A DNA stretch of 64,000 nucleotides from DATHBD01 sp035296325 (lineage in GTDB: Bacteria; Actinomycetota; Actinomycetes; Mycobacteriales; Micromonosporaceae). Below are positions 60,441-64,000 of the stretch, piece by piece; position 1 is the stretch's first letter; each line of letters begins with the position of its first letter. Made by a program: the position numbers and the translations under genes. The stretch covers positions 124,001 to 188,000 of the forward strand of contig DATHBD010000081.1 in the NCBI GenBank assembly GCA_035296325.1, in the 5' to 3' direction. Below the pieces are notes generated by a model. That model did not search any database, was not told the origin of the DNA, and saw only the letters and a program-made list of their open reading frames with translations.

Positions 60441-60541
60441 GAGTGCCAGCGCCCGCCGGTCGATCCCAGGCCTCACCGACAGTGAGCGCTCATCCGTGGA
60501 TCCGACCAGTGACCCCACATGACCTATGGAGTGCAACGACC

Positions 60542-62257
60542 ATGTCGAACGACAATCCGATCGCCCGGCAGCGCCCCAGCCAGATGCCGGTCCACCGATA
60601 CCAGCCGTACTCCCAGCAGTTCGGCGTCACCCTGCCGGACCGGCAGTGGCCCAGCCGCGAGATCACCAGGCCGCCCCGCTGGTGCGCCGTCGACCTCCGC
60701 GACGGCAACCAGGCGCTGATCGACCCCATGTCGGTCGAGCGCAAGCGGCGGATGTTCGCCCTGCTGGTGAGCATGGGGTACAAGGAGATCGAGGTCGGCT
60801 TCCCGGCCGCGAGCCAGACCGACTTCGACTTCATCCGCACGCTGATCGAGCAGGACCTGATCCCGGAGGACGTCACGGTCCAGGTGCTGACCCAGTGCCG
60901 CGACCACCTCATCGCCCGGACGTTCGAGAGCCTGCGCGGCGCCCGACGCGCGATCGTGCACTTCTACAACTCGACGTCGGCGCTGCAGCGGCGGGTGGTC
61001 TTCGGGCTGGACCGCGCCGGCATCACCGACATCGCGACCACCGGCGCGCGGCTGTGCCAGAAGTACGCCGAGGCGATCACCCCGGACACCGACATCTTCT
61101 ACGAGTACTCCCCCGAGTCCTACACCGGCACGGAGCTGGACTACGCGCTGGAGATCTGCTCAGCCGTGATCGACGTGATCGACCCCACCCCGGACCGGCC
61201 GCTGATCCTGAACCTGCCGGCGACCGTCGAGATGGCCACGCCAAACGTGTACGCCGACTCGGTGGAGTGGATGCACCGCAACCTGCCGCGCCGCAGCTCG
61301 ATCGTGCTGAGCCTGCACCCGCACAACGACCGGGGCACCGCGGTCGCGGCCACCGAGCTGGCGATGCTGGCCGGAGCGGACCGGGTGGAGGGGTGCCTGT
61401 TCGGCAACGGCGAGCGCACCGGCAACGTCGACCTGGTGACGCTGGCGCTCAACCTGTTCAGCCAGGGCATAGACCCGATGATTGACGTGTCGGACATCGA
61501 CGAGATCAAGCGCACCGTCGAGTACTGCAACCAGCTGCCGGTGCACGAGCGGCACCCGTACGCCGGGGATCTGGTGTACACCGCCTTCTCCGGGTCGCAC
61601 CAGGACGCCATCAAGAAGGGCTTCGAGGCGCTGGGCCGCGACGCCGAGGCGGCCGGCAAGCCGATCGACGAGTTCGCCTGGGCGGTGCCCTACCTGCCGA
61701 TCGACCCGAAGGACGTGGGCCGCAGCTACGAGGCCGTGATCCGGGTGAACTCGCAGTCCGGCAAGGGTGGTGTGGCGTACATCATGAAGTCCGAGCACCA
61801 CCTGGACCTGCCCCGGCGCCTGCAGATCGAGTTCTCCGCGGTGGTGCAGCGGCACACCGAGGACTCCGGTGGCGAGGTGGCGCCGGAGCAGATGTGGGAC
61901 ATCTTCGCCACGGAGTACCTGACCTCGCGCCGGCTGGACCTGCGGAGATACACCGTCACCAGCGGAGCCGAGGGCCTGTCGATGACGGCCGACATCGAGC
62001 TGGACGGCACGGATCTGACCGTCAACGCGACCGGCAACGGGCCGATCGACGCCTTCGTACGCGCGCTGTCCACACTGGACGTCGACGTCCGCGTCCTGGA
62101 CTACGCGGAGCACGCCATGACGGCCGGTGAGAACGCGCAGGCGGCCGCATATGTCGAGGTGTCCGTGGACGGTGCGACCCGCTGGGGGGTCGGCATCGAC
62201 GCCAACCTGGTCACCGCATCGCTCAAGGCCATCGTGAGCGCCGTCAACCGCGACTGA
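60542..62257 (+). CDS. leuA: 2-isopropylmalate synthase
   Basis: First committed step of leucine synthesis (2-ketoisovalerate plus acetyl-CoA), 571 residues, LeuA type 2. The metal and active-site blocks are VDLRDGNQALIDPM (about residue 50), EVGFPAASQTDFDF, LSLHPHNDRGTAVAA and EGCLFGNGERTGNVDL. The C-terminal regulatory domain (about 430-571) binds leucine for feedback. ATG 60542 follows GGAG by about 11 bases. Preceded by the leuL leader. Confidence 0.96.
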   Translation: MSNDNPIARQRPSQMPVHRYQPYSQQFGVTLPDRQWPSREITRPPRWCAVDLRDGNQALIDPMSVERKRRMFALLVSMGYKEIEVGFPAASQTDFDFIRTLIEQDLIPEDVTVQVLTQCRDHLIARTFESLRGARRAIVHFYNSTSALQRRVVFGLDRAGITDIATTGARLCQKYAEAITPDTDIFYEYSPESYTGTELDYALEICSAVIDVIDPTPDRPLILNLPATVEMATPNVYADSVEWMHRNLPRRSSIVLSLHPHNDRGTAVAATELAMLAGADRVEGCLFGNGERTGNVDLVTLALNLFSQGIDPMIDVSDIDEIKRTVEYCNQLPVHERHPYAGDLVYTAFSGSHQDAIKKGFEALGRDAEAAGKPIDEFAWAVPYLPIDPKDVGRSYEAVIRVNSQSGKGGVAYIMKSEHHLDLPRRLQIEFSAVVQRHTEDSGGEVAPEQMWDIFATEYLTSRRLDLRRYTVTSGAEGLSMTADIELDGTDLTVNATGNGPIDAFVRALSTLDVDVRVLDYAEHAMTAGENAQAAAYVEVSVDGATRWGVGIDANLVTASLKAIVSAVNRD

Positions 62258-62341
62258 GTCCACCGTAGAGCGCGCCGGCGGGCGACACGCATCCACTGTG
62301 GATCAGTGAGGTACTCGCTTCGGTAGCGACCGTGCCGCACA

Positions 62342-63058
62342 GTGGTAGGCGTGTCGCCCTCCCCGCGCCCGACGTTTCCCGCTGTCCGGATGCTCGCTGT
62401 CATCACCACTGCCCTTGCCCTGCTCGCGGCCGCCGCCTGCGACATCGTCCTGGGGCCCGCGCCCGGGGCGAGCAGCACCGGTGCCGCCGCCTCCCGGCCC
62501 GGCCTGGACGGGCTGGCGGTCGCGGCGCCCCGGTCGATGGCCGGCTACAAACGCGAGCGCTTTCCGCACTGGATCCACCAGGGGAACGGGTGCGACACGC
62601 GGGATGTCGTACTTCAGCGTGATGGCAAGAATGTCGTGTCTACTGCCGACTGCAAAATCACTTCGGGCACCTGGTACAGCGTGTACGAGAAGAAGACCTT
62701 CACCGATCCGCGACTTATCGACATTGACCACATGGTGCCGCTCGCGAACGCGTGGCGCTCCGGTGCCGACGTCTGGACCGATGAACAGCGGTCGGAATTC
62801 GCCAACGACCTGGTCCGCCCGGCACTGATCGCCGTCTCGGCAACCACGAACCGGGCGAAGGGCGATCAGGACCCGTCCCAGTGGCGCCCGGCGAACCGCG
62901 GATTCTGGTGCGAATACGCCCAGCGCTGGATCGCGGTCAAACACCACTGGAAACTGAGCGTGACCACAAAGGAAAAGTCGAAGCTTGTCGAGATGCTGGA
63001 GACATGCACATGGCCGAGCAGCACAGCACCGACATCAGCAACAACGCCGGCGGCGTGA
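62342..63058 (+). CDS. Secreted HNH (GmrSD/DUF1524-type) nuclease-like lipoprotein
   Basis: 238 residues. A lipobox-like LAAAAC (Cys at about 33) follows a hydrophobic signal. The body has the DUF1524-type pattern GCDTRDVVLQRD, the active IDHMVPLANAWRSGA, DLVRPALIAVSATTNRAKGDQ and WCEYAQRWIAVKHHW. The D-H pair plus the Asn of TNRAKGD form the HNH/beta-beta-alpha-metal core. Secreted nucleases of this kind are widespread in actinomycetes. The start is uncertain among GTG 62342, GTG 62351 and ATG 62390; the longest is given. Confidence 0.82.
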   Translation: MVGVSPSPRPTFPAVRMLAVITTALALLAAAACDIVLGPAPGASSTGAAASRPGLDGLAVAAPRSMAGYKRERFPHWIHQGNGCDTRDVVLQRDGKNVVSTADCKITSGTWYSVYEKKTFTDPRLIDIDHMVPLANAWRSGADVWTDEQRSEFANDLVRPALIAVSATTNRAKGDQDPSQWRPANRGFWCEYAQRWIAVKHHWKLSVTTKEKSKLVEMLETCTWPSSTAPTSATTPAA

Positions 63059-63264
63059 TGACCGACGAGGTCGGCGTGATCACCGGCGACCTGACGCTGC
63101 GTAGCGAACTCGACGAGGCCGGGACGGTTCTGCTCCGGGTGCAGTACACCGGCGCCGACGAGTGGTACACGGTGACCAACGGCAGCTGCCAGCTCAGCGA
63201 CGCCGGGGACCTTCCGGCGGTGCACCACCTCGCCGTCGCCCTGCTGCACCGCCCGGAGGGCTGA
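63010..63264 (+). CDS. Small protein overlapping the HNH gene, unknown function
   Basis: 84 residues, acidic, soluble (MTDEVGVITGDLTLRSEL, LRVQYTGADEWYTVTNG, AVHHLAVALLHRPEG). It overlaps the end of the HNH gene by 49 bp in another frame. ATG 63010 has GGAG eight bases upstream; ATG 63004 and ATG 63058 (which would overlap the HNH stop as TGATGA) are alternatives. Its pattern is protein-like in its own frame after the overlap, which supports it as a gene. Confidence 0.65.
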   Translation: MAEQHSTDISNNAGGVMTDEVGVITGDLTLRSELDEAGTVLLRVQYTGADEWYTVTNGSCQLSDAGDLPAVHHLAVALLHRPEG

Positions 63265-63455
63265 GCCGGCGCCGGCCGCAGTCGCCCGGCCCGTTCGTCC
63301 GCACTCCGGACAACGCATCGACCAAGATACCCAGCGTTGACAGCAGAGACTGGTCGGGTCACCATACATTGGCCCAAATCAAACTGTGCCTCGCGCTGTG
63401 TTGCAGTCTGCGCGACTTGGACCAGGCAACGCTTACCGCCCCGGGAGTAGACGCA

Positions 63456-64000
63456 ATGCGCCGTACCTCGACTAGTCGATCATTATCGATGTCTGGAATT
63501 CGAGCCGGGGTGGTGATCGCGATGGTCGCGGGCGCCGCCACGGTCGCGGTCGGCGGCCCGGCATCCGCCGCTCCGGCCGCCCCCGCCGCCAAATCGGTCC
63601 AGTCCGTGCTGCCGGCCCAGGCCGCCATCGCCGCGGTCACCGACCCGGTCAGCCCCACCGGCGGGCCGCAGAACATCGACGATGTCAACCGATACCTCGA
63701 CGACCCCCGGATGCTCGGCGAGGGGCAGCAGGCCCCGCACGTCGACCTCCGCCCGTACGGCGACGCCCGCACCGCGGCCGGTGACATCACCGAGCACAGC
63801 GCCCGCAGCCCGCACGTCGCGTCGCTGAACGGCGACTGGCGGCTGCGCCTCTTCGACCGGCCCGGGGACGTGCCGGCGGAGTTCCACTCGGCGAACTTCG
63901 ACGCCGCGAGCTGGCCGACCGCCAGCGTGCCGCACACCTGGCAGTCGGACTTCATCGATCACCCGATGTTTCGCAACATCCCGGAGGAGCTCTGGCCGGA
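63456..64000 (+). CDS. Secreted GH2 beta-galactosidase-like enzyme (3' partial)
   Basis: Runs off the right edge; 181 codons are visible without a stop. A signal peptide (about 1-42, GVVIAMVAGAATVAVGGPASAA) is followed by a short linker. The family-2 sugar-binding jelly roll then opens VASLNGDWRLRLFDRPGDVP, with SWPTASVPHTWQ, a hallmark of GH2 (LacZ-like). ATG 63456 has GGGAG eight bases upstream. Codon 10 is TTA, rare in this window and the codon read by the bldA tRNA; the in-frame ATG at 63489 would avoid it. Confidence 0.85.
   Translation, partial: MRRTSTSRSLSMSGIRAGVVIAMVAGAATVAVGGPASAAPAAPAAKSVQSVLPAQAAIAAVTDPVSPTGGPQNIDDVNRYLDDPRMLGEGQQAPHVDLRPYGDARTAAGDITEHSARSPHVASLNGDWRLRLFDRPGDVPAEFHSANFDAASWPTASVPHTWQSDFIDHPMFRNIPEELWP

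Noticed and set aside
1..64000. tRNA, rRNA, CRISPR, insertion sequences, prophage
   Set aside because: No T-loop GTTCGA-type pattern with a matching acceptor stem, no regularly spaced direct repeats, no transposase or phage gene was found by reading.

Overview
The window is high-GC DNA (roughly 70 %) with densely packed genes, GTG starts, 4-bp ATGA/GTGA overlaps and little AT-rich sequence. It carries actinobacterial markers: sepH, DUF3027, DUF2530, a cold-shock protein beside a HAD hydrolase, an XPB-type helicase with a helicase-associated partner, SigE-family sigma and futalosine-pathway menaquinone genes. Gene content and order fit the Micromonosporaceae (Micromonospora-like). This is inference from content only; no search was run.

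Layout. 1-4.6 kb: the end of a galactofuranose-type sugar ABC importer (ytfQ-ytfR-ytfT-yjfF). 4.6-18.4 kb: an XRE regulator with a membrane partner, two membrane-bound GGDEF-EAL proteins, a type-2-like tyrosyl-tRNA synthetase, a GH88-like hydrolase plus SDR operon under a LacI-type operator, a Ser/Thr pseudokinase with a Pro/Thr-rich outer tail, and a STAS protein. 18.4-25 kb: a secretion region with a promoter/operator that has no gene, a GH48 cellulase under a CelR-like box, a 65-residue membrane protein, a CAP-domain protein and a mechanosensitive-channel-like protein. 25.6-33.6 kb, mostly minus strand: a stand-alone MsmX-type ATPase, a DUF4230 protein, an acyl-CoA dehydrogenase overlapping a small conserved gene, a nitroreductase, an aldose epimerase, an MFS exporter and pdxH. 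33.8-37.8 kb: citA, serC and sepH. 38-45 kb: an aldo/keto reductase, thpR, two MFS proteins, DUF2530 and DUF3027. 44.7-53.2 kb: mqnB-mqnD, a cold-shock protein, a HAD hydrolase, the WYL/helicase-associated protein, a methyltransferase and the XPB helicase. 53.3-64 kb: a SigE-family sigma factor with a membrane repeat protein, DUF2218, the lysC-asd operon, a lipoprotein, a trypsin-like protease, leuA behind a leucine leader peptide, an HNH lipoprotein and the start of a GH2 beta-galactosidase.

The shared theme outside the housekeeping blocks is plant-polysaccharide use: GH48 with CBM2, a GH88-like enzyme, GH2, sugar ABC parts and an aldose epimerase. Three LacI-type palindromes are present. 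Two of them (12095 and 18688) differ by one base and probably bind the same repressor; the third (22278) matches the CelR/CebR cellulose box. The most unusual items are the regulated promoter at 18652 that leads into no recognisable gene but ends at a strong hairpin, the pseudokinase, the multi-hairpin intergenic element at 37.9 kb and the leuA attenuator. No rRNA, tRNA, CRISPR array, insertion sequence or prophage was recognised.
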